Positions 40,114-50,273 of a DNA stretch of 64,000 bases are shown here, one piece after another (positions within the stretch are counted from its first letter, which is position 1; every line of letters starts with the position of its first letter). The notes under the pieces are model-generated. The model was given only the letters and a program-made list of their open reading frames with translations. It did no database searches and was not told the DNA's origin. The stretch is from Pelotomaculum schinkii (lineage in GTDB: Bacteria > Bacillota > Desulfotomaculia > Desulfotomaculales > Pelotomaculaceae), in assembly GCF_004369205.1 (NCBI RefSeq), contig NZ_QFGA01000001.1:310001-374000 (forward strand), in the 5' to 3' direction. Made by a program: the position numbers and the translations under genes.

Positions 40114-41277
40114 TTATTCTAACACTTTCTCAGCCCTCCTGAATATAGTCCTTCCCTCAACCATAACCAGAAACGGGTCGAGGTTGGTATCCAGAAGGAC
40201 CAGGTCGGCGTCATACCCCGGCGCAAGGCGTCCTTTTTTTTGCAGCCCCAGGACAGCGGCCGGGTTTGCCGAAGCCAGTCTTACTGCCTGCGGCAGTTTC
40301 AGACCGGCGATTTTAACCATATTCCGAACGGCGTCGAGCATGGTGATGGTGCTGCCTGCCAGCCTGCCGCCGGGAATTTCCGCCCTGGATCCTTTGACTA
40401 CAATTTCCTGTCCTCCAAAACGGTAACGTCCGTCCGGCAGGCCTGCCGCCGCTATGGCGTCGCTGACCAGGACCAACCGGTCGCCTTTTATATGCCACAA
40501 GAGCTGCAGCATGGCAGGGTGTACGTGTATGCCGTCGGCTATTACCTCAACAGATAATTCTGGTGAGACTAAAGCTGCCCCGGCCGGACCGGGTTCCCGG
40601 TGGTGTATGGGAGCCATGGCGTTAAAGATATGGGTGATGTGTTTTAAGCCTGCTCTCGCGGCGTTTATAGTTTGGGTAAAGGTGGCTCCCGAATGGCCAA
40701 GGGAGGGGATTACACCGCAGGAAGAAAGCAGCTCCATAACCTCAAGGGCCCCCGTAAGCTCCGGAGCCAGGGAAACCATCCTTACCTTACCCTGACCGGC
40801 TGCCAGCAGTTCATTCATTTCATGCTTATCGGGCTCTCTCAGGAAAGGAATGCCCAGGGCGCCGCTGTGCGACCGGTTCAAAAAAGGGCCCTCGAGGTTA
40901 GCGCCGATAATAGAAGCTCCCGCAGCTGATGTAGTATGCCTGGCCGCCGTCTCCAGCGCCAGGGCCATTCGCTCAAGCGTTGACGGAGCGACGGTGGCCA
41001 GCATTGCCGTGGTGCCGTGTCGCCCGTGATACCCCGCGATCCGCTGGAGTGAGCCGGGGTCACAGTCCAGGATGTCCGCGCCATCGGCGCCATGCACATG
41101 CAGGTCAATAAAACCTGGAGCAATAATGAGCCCCGCAGCGTCAATACTCTCCACTGCCGCCGCAGCGTCCATTTGCTCCAGGGATACGATTTTTCCGCCT
41201 GAAACAACCAGGGAACGGTTGTTGATGAGTTTTTCTTCCCCCACCAGTGTTCCGTTGTTAATTATAAAATCGAACAT
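40114..41277 (-). CDS. nagA: N-acetylglucosamine-6-phosphate deacetylase
   Basis: Amidohydrolase that deacetylates GlcNAc-6-P in amino-sugar recycling. It has 387 residues from ATG 41277, with AGGTGAGAG upstream; the protein then begins MFDFIINNG. Metal and active-site motifs are APGFIDLHVHGADG, NLEGPFLN, LGHSGATF, THIFNAMAPIHHREPG and LVSDAIAAAGLPDG. No nagB is next to it. Its 3' end is duplicated at 38833-38913, showing recombination at this spot. Confidence 0.95.
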   Translation of the reverse strand: MFDFIINNGTLVGEEKLINNRSLVVSGGKIVSLEQMDAAAAVESIDAAGLIIAPGFIDLHVHGADGADILDCDPGSLQRIAGYHGRHGTTAMLATVAPSTLERMALALETAARHTTSAAGASIIGANLEGPFLNRSHSGALGIPFLREPDKHEMNELLAAGQGKVRMVSLAPELTGALEVMELLSSCGVIPSLGHSGATFTQTINAARAGLKHITHIFNAMAPIHHREPGPAGAALVSPELSVEVIADGIHVHPAMLQLLWHIKGDRLVLVSDAIAAAGLPDGRYRFGGQEIVVKGSRAEIPGGRLAGSTITMLDAVRNMVKIAGLKLPQAVRLASANPAAVLGLQKKGRLAPGYDADLVLLDTNLDPFLVMVEGRTIFRRAEKVLE

Positions 41278-41365
41278 GCTCTCACCTGCATTTAAATTGT
41301 AATACACCTCATGATACATTAATTTATCAGCCCAGGGAACAATAATTGTAAAAAGGGGGATAGTT

Positions 41366-41599
41366 ATGGATCAAAATGATTCCTTTATTCAAAGCAGGGT
41401 TCCCTGGAGTACTGAACCAAGCCTCAAGGATATGGCCCAGGAGGTAGGGGTCGATTATGACCGCTTAATTGACGGGATTAAAGAAGATAAAAGCGACTCA
41501 GAAATAGCAGGTGAACTTGCTGTCCCGGAAAAGCTGATTTACCACCTGAGAGACCATTTTTACACGCGTGGCGTACATTCGATCATGGGACAGGATTAA
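41366..41599 (+). CDS. Small helix-turn-helix-like protein
   Basis: A 77-residue protein with an excellent ribosome site (AAAAAGGGGGA) before ATG 41366. Residues 20-68 form two short helical modules, the second (SDSEIAGELAVPEKLIYHLRD) resembling a helix-turn-helix. There is no membrane segment. Divergent from nagA, with an 88 bp shared upstream region. It may be a DNA-binding regulator, but nothing more can be said. Confidence 0.72.
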   Translation: MDQNDSFIQSRVPWSTEPSLKDMAQEVGVDYDRLIDGIKEDKSDSEIAGELAVPEKLIYHLRDHFYTRGVHSIMGQD

Positions 41600-41884
41600 C
41601 CACGAAATAAATATTGATTTGAAGCGGCCCGGTGCAATTGACCGGGCTTGATTGTAAAAGCAGGCTGTTGCAAGAAAACCAGCATATTTCTTGCAACATG
41701 TTCGTCTCCCGCTGATATGTCTGCCTCTTTCTTGATTAAACAATTAAATATGTCCATGTAGCTGTAAAATAACTGTGGGTGATCACCAGTAATCTCCAGG
41801 CGAAAAGACAAGGAGTTTTTCCACGGAGAAAAGAAGAAAACCTCCAATGCAAGTAAGCCAAACCGACAAAGGAGGTTTCTTCTA

Positions 41885-43384
41885 GTGAATACATCACCCC
41901 AAATCCAAGCAGCCCAAGACTATCTGAAAGAAAGTTCCTGGCTGCAAGAGAAAAGAGTGAGTACTTTACTTAACAGTGTACTTGCCGGAAAGACAAATTT
42001 CAATACTTTAGAAAAAGAACTATTTACCATTGCCAGAGACTACTTGATTCAGATGCTGACTGCATTTTTAGAACACCTTGATCGGCTCATACTTTACTCG
42101 GCCGAACGGGAGGGTTGGGAAGTAGTTGAAATAAGGGAGCGAAGCCTCGAAACCACCCTGGGGGTGCTCAGCTACCCAAGACGCTACTACAAAAAGCGCA
42201 CTTTAAGCGGAGCTTACGCTTACACCTTTTTGCTGGACGAACTGCTGGGTATACCAGCAAGAGCGCATGTCTCTGCCCGGTTGAGCGAAATAGCCGTAAT
42301 GCTTGCCGCCGAACAAACCTACAGGAAGGCAAAAGAAACCTTAAAGACCACTTTGGGGGTGAGCATCAGCCACGAGACCATCCATCGGGATGTCCAAGTA
42401 GCCGGTGAACACCTCAAGAAATGGGATGGGGAAACTGGCTTAGACGGTACCGGTATCCGTGTTGTCCCTTTATTGGTTGTCGAAGTAGACGGAGCGATGA
42501 TCAAACAACAGCGCCGGCACAAAAGAAGTGAGCAGAGACGCTTTGAGTTAAAAACAGCGGTAGTTTATGAAGGGTGGGAAGAAGGTCCGAATGGCAGAGC
42601 AAAACTGATCAACCCCACTTACTTCATTTACCACGGAAAAGGAGAAGAATTTTGGGGCGCCTTAGAACGGCGTTTAAGCCGGCTCTACGATCTTGACGGC
42701 TGCCCAAGAAAAATTATTGCCGGGGACGGAGCCGACTGGATCCGGGAAGGAGCCGATCTTTTAGGGGCCGAATATCAATACTGCCGGTTCCACTTAAAAA
42801 GGGATCTTATTAGCCTGTTTAACCCCCAGCACAGAAAAAAACTCGAGAAAATCCTCTATACGAACGACACGAACAGCCGGGCCGCTTTCAATATGTTTTT
42901 AAGGACGTTGATCATTGAAGAACCAAACGAAACCAGAAAAGAAAAACTAAGAGCTTTCCAAAGCCTAATCAATAGCGTTTGGGAAGGGATTACCGACTGG
43001 CGGGAAAGAAACCGTCCCTGCCCTTCCCCGGCCCGGGGATTGGGAGTTATCGAACCCAATGTGGGGCATACCATTGCCCGTCGGTTTAAACATCAGGGGG
43101 CTTCCTGGTCGGTAAACGGATCTGACAATCTCGCCCATGTTCGTTGTGCAAAAAGAAACGGTAATCTTATAGATATTCTTCGCCTGCCAGGGCCGCCTAC
43201 TCCAGAGAGTGAGCCGGTACGAGTTCAGGACGGCTATTGGGCCAGAAGACAAACAGATGGCCTGGCTGCAAAAGATCCTGGGGATTGGGTACGGGCATCC
43301 TTGCCGGCAGCTTATGGACCCAATCAGAAAAGCCGGGAACTGGCATTACTAATTAGCCGTCTCACTTTAGATTGGATTTTTTAG
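41885..43384 (+). mobile_element. ISLre2-type transposase (UPF0236 family), intact
   Basis: A 499-residue transposase that appears complete. Recognisable features are SLETTLGVLSYPRRYY, HVSARLSEIAVMLAAEQTYRKAKE, SISHETIHRDVQ, VVEVDGAMIK and IAGDGADWIREG, which probably carry catalytic Asp residues, and GHTIARRFKHQGASWS. The GTG start has AAAGGAGG upstream. I could not define the terminal inverted repeats with certainty; the IS likely spans from about 41.75 kb to 43.4 kb. The 285 bp before the transposase hold no other gene. Confidence 0.9.
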
Positions 43385-43404
43385 ACATGTTTTTGGTGAA
43401 TCCC

Positions 43405-43568
43405 TGAGGCTTTTTTTGGGCGGCGCCGTCAGGGTAGCCTTGACTGCCGGGGGCCACACGCATGGTATAATGGGAGAAACGACGGGTTCGCTATCTTTGT
43501 AGACATGTTCCCGGAGCCACCCCGTCGGCATGTTTTATCAGACCATGCGTGGGGGTGGCAGTCAAGGC
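43405..43568. repeat. Hairpin plus 132-bp palindrome downstream of the transposase
   Basis: First, CCCTGA / TCAGGG encloses about 21 bases near 43402-43434. Then a long imperfect palindrome has arms 43437-43466 and 43542-43568: GCCTTGACTGCC and CGCATGGT pair with ACCATGCG and GGCAGTCAAGGC. A nested inner stem, CGACGGG (43480-43486) / CCCGTCG (43521-43527), sits within it. Its centre holds TATAATGG. It has no coding frame and does not look like a tRNA. The remaining 43570-43780 contains a TATAAT-like element at 43719-43724, perhaps the guaB promoter. Confidence 0.7.
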
Positions 43569-43774
43569 CGCCGCCACCGTGTTTTAAATTTTTTGCAATC
43601 TATATCGTGTCAAATTTATAACCTGGTTGAGTTGCATTGGAAATTATCGGATACGACCCACTTTAACTTGACAGCATCATATGTCCATATAGGTAATGCA
43701 GATCCTTGTTGACTGTGCTATAATAGACGGAATATATCGCTTTAAATTGCCGGCCTTGCCGGTGGAGGGGGTAG

Positions 43775-45244
<1,470 letters not shown>

Positions 45245-45252
45245 GCAAAAAA

Positions 45253-45285
45253 AAGCCTGCAGTTTCACGCTGCAGGCTTCTTTTT
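45253..45285. terminator. Bidirectional terminator between guaB and acuA
   Basis: AAGCCTGCAG (45253-45262) / CTGCAGGCTT (45270-45279), a ten-pair stem with A-rich sequence before and T-rich after, so it serves both converging genes. Confidence 0.88.
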
Positions 45286-45910
45286 ATATTTTATATCCGC
45301 TATCCTCGAATAGCATGTTGTCAAACTTCATGTTATCCTCACAGCTTACATTTGCCCCTACCCGAACCATTAAAACATTAGCCGGGTGTTCAACAATATC
45401 GGGGTCGTCAGTGTCCCGCCTGCTCAAGCCTACCGAGCCAAAAAGTCTGGCCAGCATTTTTTGGTACATAAACAGGTCCAAACCACTCGATTTTAAGTCC
45501 CAATGCCAGCAAAACTCAACGGTAACGATAATGTGGTTTTCCATAACCGGATTGCTGAACGCTTCCCGCAACAGCGCAACTCCAATTCCGCGTTGCCGCC
45601 AGTCAGGGCTGATCTCAATACCGCCGAGCTCTAAAACTGCGGGGTGTTTGCTCCACCGGCTAAAACCATCCGGGTAGTGGAAAGTAACATAACCGGCGAT
45701 CTCACGACCATACCTGGCAATATAGACCATGCCCTCGGGCAGCCTGGCAATAGCTGCCAGGGCTTCCTTCTGTTTGGCAGGCGGGCGGAAAACAGTCAGC
45801 TTATTATTCATACTAAGCTCTTCAAGTTTTGCTGCTTCCAGAGGACCTTCTATTAATATTTCTCCCAGGGAGGTCTTTAGCGATTCGACTGCGCAACATG
45901 CTGTGCTCAT
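45284..45910 (-). CDS. acuA: Protein acetyltransferase AcuA-like (GNAT)
   Basis: GNAT acetyltransferase of 208 residues. In Bacillus AcuA acetylates and switches off acetyl-CoA synthetase AcsA. The match is along the length: LIEGPLEAAKLEEL, LTVFRPPAKQKEAL, YIARYGREIAGYVTFHYPD, LGGIEISPDWRQRGIGVALL (acetyl-CoA loop), EFCWHWDLK and HPANVLMVRVG. ATG 45910 is chosen because GGGGGAG lies just upstream; an in-frame GTG at 45925 is possible. The usual neighbours acuB, acuC and acsA are not adjacent. Confidence 0.88.
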   Translation of the reverse strand: MSTACCAVESLKTSLGEILIEGPLEAAKLEELSMNNKLTVFRPPAKQKEALAAIARLPEGMVYIARYGREIAGYVTFHYPDGFSRWSKHPAVLELGGIEISPDWRQRGIGVALLREAFSNPVMENHIIVTVEFCWHWDLKSSGLDLFMYQKMLARLFGSVGLSRRDTDDPDIVEHPANVLMVRVGANVSCEDNMKFDNMLFEDSGYKI

Positions 45911-46198
45911 ACAGGCTCCCCCCACAAGACATTTGAAAACCCCCGGTTACCATTGGAAATTGAATATCGACCATTCAGGGTAAATATTTAACCTTTCACA
46001 ATTATTATATGCATGTGGGACTTTCTAATCAATAATAATATTCGCTCATGTCCCTATTTCATGGAGCAAACGGATATTGTTGAATAATGCAGGAAATAAT
46101 TTACAATTATTTATTTACATTAAAAGGAAACTACTTTTCCATGATGAATTAATAAGTACAGTTACAGTAATAAGCACAAGGAAGGTGAACTTTTAAAA

Positions 46199-47599
46199 AT
46201 GGCCGGTAAATTAAATTCCCTTACAGACGTTTTAAAGAAAACATTATTCTTTTTCGAAGCCCTGTCAGTAGGCGAGCTGGCTCCACACGTCCACAGGAGG
46301 ATGCTCAAAGATTACACCCTGCAGCAGGTGGAAGAAAAGGTAAAACTTTGCCTCAAACAAAATGAATGCTTTTACAGGGAAAAAGAATACTGGCGTTTAA
46401 ACCTTGAAGGCAATAAAGACAACGATCAATTTTACTCACTGCTGCTCAAAAAAGGCCAGCCTCAAAGCCTCCGGGAAATATCCAAAAATATAAACGTGAA
46501 AAGAAAAAAGGTTAAGAAGCTTTTTTCGGAGGAAGCCGGCCTGATTTCAGACGGAAGATTTATCCAATTGGAAAACGGGTACTGGGGTTTAACTGAGTGG
46601 GAAGTTGAAACCAGCCACTACTCTCTGAAAAACTTGGTTATAAAGGCTATGAAGATTCATCCCGGCGGCCTTTCTATTCAGCAATTGCACCAGTTGTTGA
46701 ATACCTGGCGGGAAACCGACAGCAAGACGCTTGAAGGGGTCCTCAATAAGTTTCCATATTTTGAAACAGTGGGGGAGGGCGTCTGGAGCTACAATCCAAC
46801 GGTAAGGGTTGTCTATGAAGAACTGCTCAAGAAATTCCTAAGCATGATCGACAGGCAAAAACAAAGATGGCATCGCGACCGGAATAACTGGAAAAACAAA
46901 TCGGCCCTTTTGCAAAACAACCTGGAGGAAGTTATGGCCGGGCACAGGGAGGTGGCGGCAGCTCTGGCTGAAAAAATGGAACTGACCAACCAGCATGATT
47001 ACCTCCTGACACAGATGGCCGAAAAGGACTTGCTGCTTTCCCTGCGAAAAAGAGAAATTTTCCGTTACCGGGAGCATATCAATAAGCTGGAGTCCAAGTC
47101 CAACAGCATTCTATACCAGTGCCGGCTTTGGGTGAAACGCGCAAGGGAGGCGCAGGAGGAAATTACCAGGCAAAAAGAACTCCTGGCCAAAAACCAGGGG
47201 AGTCTGGAGGGTCTTTTTACCAAGCTTCAGCAATATAAGGAAAAAGATAGGGAAAACAAGGTGAGGATCTCCGAGTTGAAGGAGCAGCACAGCACCAGGG
47301 TGGCCGAGCTTCAAACAGAAATTGTAGAATTGAAACAAAAGATCGAGCGGATACGCGAGATGTCGGCAATAGAAGAACGCCGGCTCCATGAAGAAATCAA
47401 CTCACTGAGCAATGACTTAAAAAAATCTCTCAGAGTTGAAGAGGAACAGCAGCGTTCATTCCTGATGGCCCAGCAAGAATTGGCAGCAGCCAAAGAGGAC
47501 TGCCAGGAAATGGAATATCAACTGAGAAATCCTTTGGTCAGAATGGTCATCAAAATATGTTCTTTCTTAAACCGGAAGCATGCTAAAACAACCATATAG
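46199..47599 (+). CDS. Protein with three winged-helix-like domains and a long coiled coil, function unknown
   Basis: A 466-residue soluble protein that I do not recognise as a named family. Residues 10-70, 75-125 and 145-205 look like three tandem HARE/RNAP-delta-type winged helices, each with a helical start and a closing hydrophobic or aromatic strand (NECFYREKEYWRL, ISDGRFIQLENGYWGL, YFETVGEGVWSYNP). Residues 215-450 form a long coiled coil rich in Glu, Lys, Gln and Leu. ATG has AAGGAAGGTGA upstream. It stands alone after a 270 bp AT-rich region without clear signals. It may bridge DNA or RNA polymerase to a structure; this is inference. Confidence 0.75.
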   Translation: MAGKLNSLTDVLKKTLFFFEALSVGELAPHVHRRMLKDYTLQQVEEKVKLCLKQNECFYREKEYWRLNLEGNKDNDQFYSLLLKKGQPQSLREISKNINVKRKKVKKLFSEEAGLISDGRFIQLENGYWGLTEWEVETSHYSLKNLVIKAMKIHPGGLSIQQLHQLLNTWRETDSKTLEGVLNKFPYFETVGEGVWSYNPTVRVVYEELLKKFLSMIDRQKQRWHRDRNNWKNKSALLQNNLEEVMAGHREVAAALAEKMELTNQHDYLLTQMAEKDLLLSLRKREIFRYREHINKLESKSNSILYQCRLWVKRAREAQEEITRQKELLAKNQGSLEGLFTKLQQYKEKDRENKVRISELKEQHSTRVAELQTEIVELKQKIERIREMSAIEERRLHEEINSLSNDLKKSLRVEEEQQRSFLMAQQELAAAKEDCQEMEYQLRNPLVRMVIKICSFLNRKHAKTTI

Positions 47600-47776
47600 A
47601 ACTATCAATATTGGCGCATAACGCTGCGCAGAGGAAAGAGAATGTCAAAGCTGCTATGACAATAAAGAGGGAAATACCTGGCAGTAACAAAAATATCCTG
47701 ATACAGCATAGTATGGATTGGTAAGTAATGGATTGCTTATGTTAAAATCCATAGCATCTGTATGGGAGGGCCGTTT

Positions 47777-48241
47777 TTGCGACGATATGACAGCATGATA
47801 TCCTTTGTCCCCATAGTTCAATTCAGTTGCAATCCTGATGATCTGGAATTAAACGCTGACGAAATATTGCTGTTGAGCAAGGTCAACGAGGAAAGAGCTA
47901 TGTCCGGTTTACCACTGTTGTCAGTCAACCAGAAATTGGTTGAGTTAGCCCGTATAAAAAGTAATGAAATGTTCGAAGAAAATTATTTCAGCCATATTTC
48001 ACCAGCCTACGGTACTGCGCTTGACATGGTAAAAAGAAGTGGTATAACGGCCAGGGTCATGGGCGCCGAAAATATAGCCAAGGCTAAAACAGCCCTGCGG
48101 GTTCATACCTTGTTAATGAGCAGCAGGGAGCACAGAGACAATATTTTGAACCCTCTGCATGATACAATCGGCATTGGAGTACACAGGAGCGTGTATGGGG
48201 TTATTGCAACCCAACTCTTCCTTGGCACACTAGATAAGTAA
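47777..48241 (+). CDS. CAP/SCP-domain protein without a signal peptide
   Basis: A 154-residue CAP-superfamily (YkwD-like) protein. It shows LLSKVNEERAMSGLPLLSVNQKL, NYFSHISPAYG, AENIAKAK, HRDNILNPLHDTIGIG and a closing TQLFLG, with the His and Glu of the cavity. TTG 47777 is chosen because GGGAGG is 7 bases upstream. Unlike the paralogue at 50274 it has no signal peptide or linker, so it may act inside the cell or be exported by another route. A hairpin terminator follows at once. Confidence 0.88.
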   Translation: MRRYDSMISFVPIVQFSCNPDDLELNADEILLLSKVNEERAMSGLPLLSVNQKLVELARIKSNEMFEENYFSHISPAYGTALDMVKRSGITARVMGAENIAKAKTALRVHTLLMSSREHRDNILNPLHDTIGIGVHRSVYGVIATQLFLGTLDK

Positions 48242-48275
48242 AAGCCTGCTAATGTAACAGGCTTTTGCTTATTTG
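48241..48275 (+). terminator. Rho-independent terminator after the first CAP gene
   Basis: AAAGCCTG (48241-48248) / CAGGCTTT (48258-48265) with TTGCTTATTTG following. Confidence 0.82.
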
Positions 48276-48328
48276 TTTTCCTTGGTAATTCAGTCGAGCC
48301 GGCCACCGACCGGAATTATTTTCTTCTT

Positions 48329-48781
48329 TCAGGTGAACTGGTATACCGGCAGCCCGTCCTTAGTGGCTCCGGGGAATGCGCCAACCCTAACGAATCCTTC
48401 TTCCTCCGGTTTTCCTACCGGTTGAAGCTGCTGTCCCCAATATTCATGCCCGTACTGATAGGTCTCAGGAACCGGCAGGTAGGGAGCAGCAACCGGACGG
48501 TGGTGTTTGAATTGAAAAACCCCGGGCGCTACCTCTTGAAAACGGGAGTGTTTATACGGCGCCACTGGCTCCAGAGTCTTATCCTTAACCGGCTCACCCT
48601 TTGACTGGCCAGCTTGCTTCTCTTCTTCAACTGTACGATCTGTAACTGCAATAACTTTATTTTCCTCACCAGCTGCATCTTTGCTGGGTTTTTTTTCAGG
48701 CTCATCCTGGATAACGCCTTCTTTGGACTGACTTTCCCCAGTAAACTGCTGGCGGTAATAAAAGTATGGTTTCCAGTTCAC
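48329..48781 (-). CDS. Pro/Glu/Tyr-rich protein of unknown function, possibly coat-associated
   Basis: A 150-residue protein with an aromatic start (MNWKPYFYYRQQF), a charged low-complexity middle rich in Glu and Lys, and a Pro/Tyr/Gly-rich end (YLPVPETYQYGHEYWGQQ). GTG start with AGGAGGTGAGAG upstream, a very strong ribosome site. There is no signal peptide or membrane segment. It is divergent from a Cys-rich coat-like gene, sharing a 176 bp promoter region. The composition resembles spore coat or exosporium proteins; I do not recognise a family. Confidence 0.65.
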   Translation of the reverse strand: MNWKPYFYYRQQFTGESQSKEGVIQDEPEKKPSKDAAGEENKVIAVTDRTVEEEKQAGQSKGEPVKDKTLEPVAPYKHSRFQEVAPGVFQFKHHRPVAAPYLPVPETYQYGHEYWGQQLQPVGKPEEEGFVRVGAFPGATKDGLPVYQFT

Positions 48782-48957
48782 AGCCTCTCACCTCCTAAAG
48801 TATAGTATGCAAAAGTTTACCAAGAGGTAAATAGTTTAAACTAAATTCCAAAAGCTTCACCAATTTATATATACTGACATATTTATGAACTAAAAATATA
48901 ATTATACGGGACTAACGGTAATCCGGTCTATTGTTAGTTCCCTAAGGAGGTTAATTT

Positions 48958-49536
48958 ATGGAAACTGAAGGCTTAAGGCCATTCCCCCCATTTGAGACCG
49001 TTTGCATTGAAGTCCCGAAGGTATACGATTTCTGCTTTCAGGCAGAACGCCGTGAAAACGTCTGCACGCCTTTAGGTAAATGCTGTCCGCCTGAAGGCGC
49101 CACGGTCAACTGTATCATCAACTCTGCCGTTTGTTCTGAAGTTGGCAGGAGCACACCCGATCAAACAGGACGGGCAAATGTCACTTTCGCTGTAACGGTC
49201 ACTTATACCCTGCAGGTCCTGGATGCCGGCGGAATGATAGTTTGCGAGTTTGAAGACCTGATGTTCAGCTTCACCAAAACTGTAGTTCTCTGCGCACCGG
49301 TTGGTACCTTTACCAACTGTGAAATTGTCAGTTCCGCATGTACCTGCCTGATTCTCGGCAACCAGATTTGCTGTACTTTCGATCTTTGCTTGGTCATCCA
49401 ATCCCTGGCTATAGTCAAATTGCTTATACCAAGCTTCGGATTCTGCACGCCGGCCATGTGTGAACAGGTTTCGCCCCAACCCCCGTTCGTCTGTCCGCCT
49501 ACTCTATTCCCGCCGCAGTGCAAACCGCTCTGCTAA
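48958..49536 (+). CDS. Cysteine-rich spore-coat-like protein
   Basis: A 192-residue protein with more than 20 Cys spread along it in motifs such as CTPLGKCCPP, CTCLILGNQICCTFDLC and CPPTLFPPQCKPLC. The core from 65 to 165 alternates beta strands, and VCIEVPKVYDFC begins in the style of DUF3794-like coat or exosporium proteins of Clostridia. ATG start with AAGGAGG 8 bases upstream. I infer a crosslinked surface-layer role in the spore. There is no signal peptide, as expected for coat proteins made in the mother cell. Confidence 0.72.
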   Translation: METEGLRPFPPFETVCIEVPKVYDFCFQAERRENVCTPLGKCCPPEGATVNCIINSAVCSEVGRSTPDQTGRANVTFAVTVTYTLQVLDAGGMIVCEFEDLMFSFTKTVVLCAPVGTFTNCEIVSSACTCLILGNQICCTFDLCLVIQSLAIVKLLIPSFGFCTPAMCEQVSPQPPFVCPPTLFPPQCKPLC

Positions 49537-49598
49537 AGAAAGGGGCCGGGCATAACCCCCTTCCCTTCCGGATTGGCATGCACGCAAGGAGGCAAAGG

Positions 49599-49814
49599 AT
49601 GTTGCTATATCAGACGCATTTTACTGTAACGGGTCTGGGCGATTTAGAAAAAGTAAATAAGATGAAAAAGACCATTTTATGCCTAGAAGGGGTTAATAAG
49701 GTAGAAATAACAGGACTGAACAGGGTAAGTATAACCTATGACCCCACTAAAACAATACCCGGTGTATTCAGTTCTATTATGAGCAGCTTAGGTTTAAGAG
49801 CGCCAGGTGGATGA
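49599..49814 (+). CDS. Small HMA-fold protein lacking the metal-binding CxxC
   Basis: A 71-residue protein whose pattern (HFTVTGLGDLEKVNKMKKTI, then LEGVNKVEITGLNRVSITYDP) matches the beta-alpha-beta-beta-alpha-beta ferredoxin-like HMA domain. The metal-binding loop that normally holds CxxC is replaced by GLGDL, so it is unlikely to bind copper. ATG 49599 has AAGGAGG 6 bases upstream. It lies 62 bp after the Cys-rich protein and is closed by a terminator, so the two are likely one operon. Confidence 0.75.
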   Translation: MLLYQTHFTVTGLGDLEKVNKMKKTILCLEGVNKVEITGLNRVSITYDPTKTIPGVFSSIMSSLGLRAPGG

Positions 49815-49856
49815 GGAAAGTGCTAGACACGGTAGTTGCCGGGTAGAAAAAGGTTT

Positions 49857-49890
49857 GGGCTTTTAGAAAAAGCCCTTTCTTTATTTTTCA
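49857..49890 (+). terminator. Rho-independent terminator after the HMA-fold gene
   Basis: GGGCTTTT (49857-49864) / AAAAGCCC (49868-49875), loop of 3, then TTTCTTTATTTTT. Confidence 0.85.
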
Positions 49891-49992
49891 AATAAATATT
49901 ACCATCTTACTTTAATTTTCAACTTCTTATATCTATATGGAGATAAAAATATCTCATTAAACTATAGACTCATTCATCGTTTGAAAACGATT

Positions 49993-50021
49993 TTGTCTAT
50001 ATTGATCATAAAAAATATAAT
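49993..50021 (+). promoter_or_regulatory. Promoter of the c-di-AMP riboswitch transcript
   Basis: TTGTCT (49993-49998), a 17-base spacer, TATAAT (50016-50021). It lies about 20 bp before the aptamer start. Confidence 0.65.
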
Positions 50022-50040
50022 CTGACAGTAATAGTATTAA

Positions 50041-50256
50041 AAATGCCGAATCCCAGTAATATTTATACTGGGTACGGGGGAACCAATTACTTGGGGTGAA
50101 TCCCATTTGCGCCATGCGTGTAATATTAGTGTGAAAGAGGACAAGCCTGCCCGTTATTTTTGGTTGAGAGTAGCCATGGGGCGCCACGACACACTAATTT
50201 GGCAAAATGGGTAGGGTATCTTTCACCGAACCCGCCAGCTAACCCCGGAGGCGCTA
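50041..50256 (+). promoter_or_regulatory. c-di-AMP riboswitch (ydaO/yuaA type)
   Basis: Conserved blocks are visible in order: GCCGAATCCCAG, TACGGGGGAACCAATT, TTGGGGTGAATCCC, GGGTAGGGTATCTTTCACC and GAACCCGCCAGCTAACCCC, closing with GGCGCTAAG. This class senses cyclic di-AMP and often controls cell-wall hydrolases and osmotic genes. Here it leads a secreted CAP-domain protein. Some frames through this RNA are open but do not encode protein. Confidence 0.92.
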
Positions 50257-50273
50257 AGAAAGGGGCAATCCTG

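Noticed and set aside
50160-50273. 38-codon extension of the secreted CAP gene
   Set aside because: It lies inside the c-di-AMP riboswitch and would bury the signal peptide.
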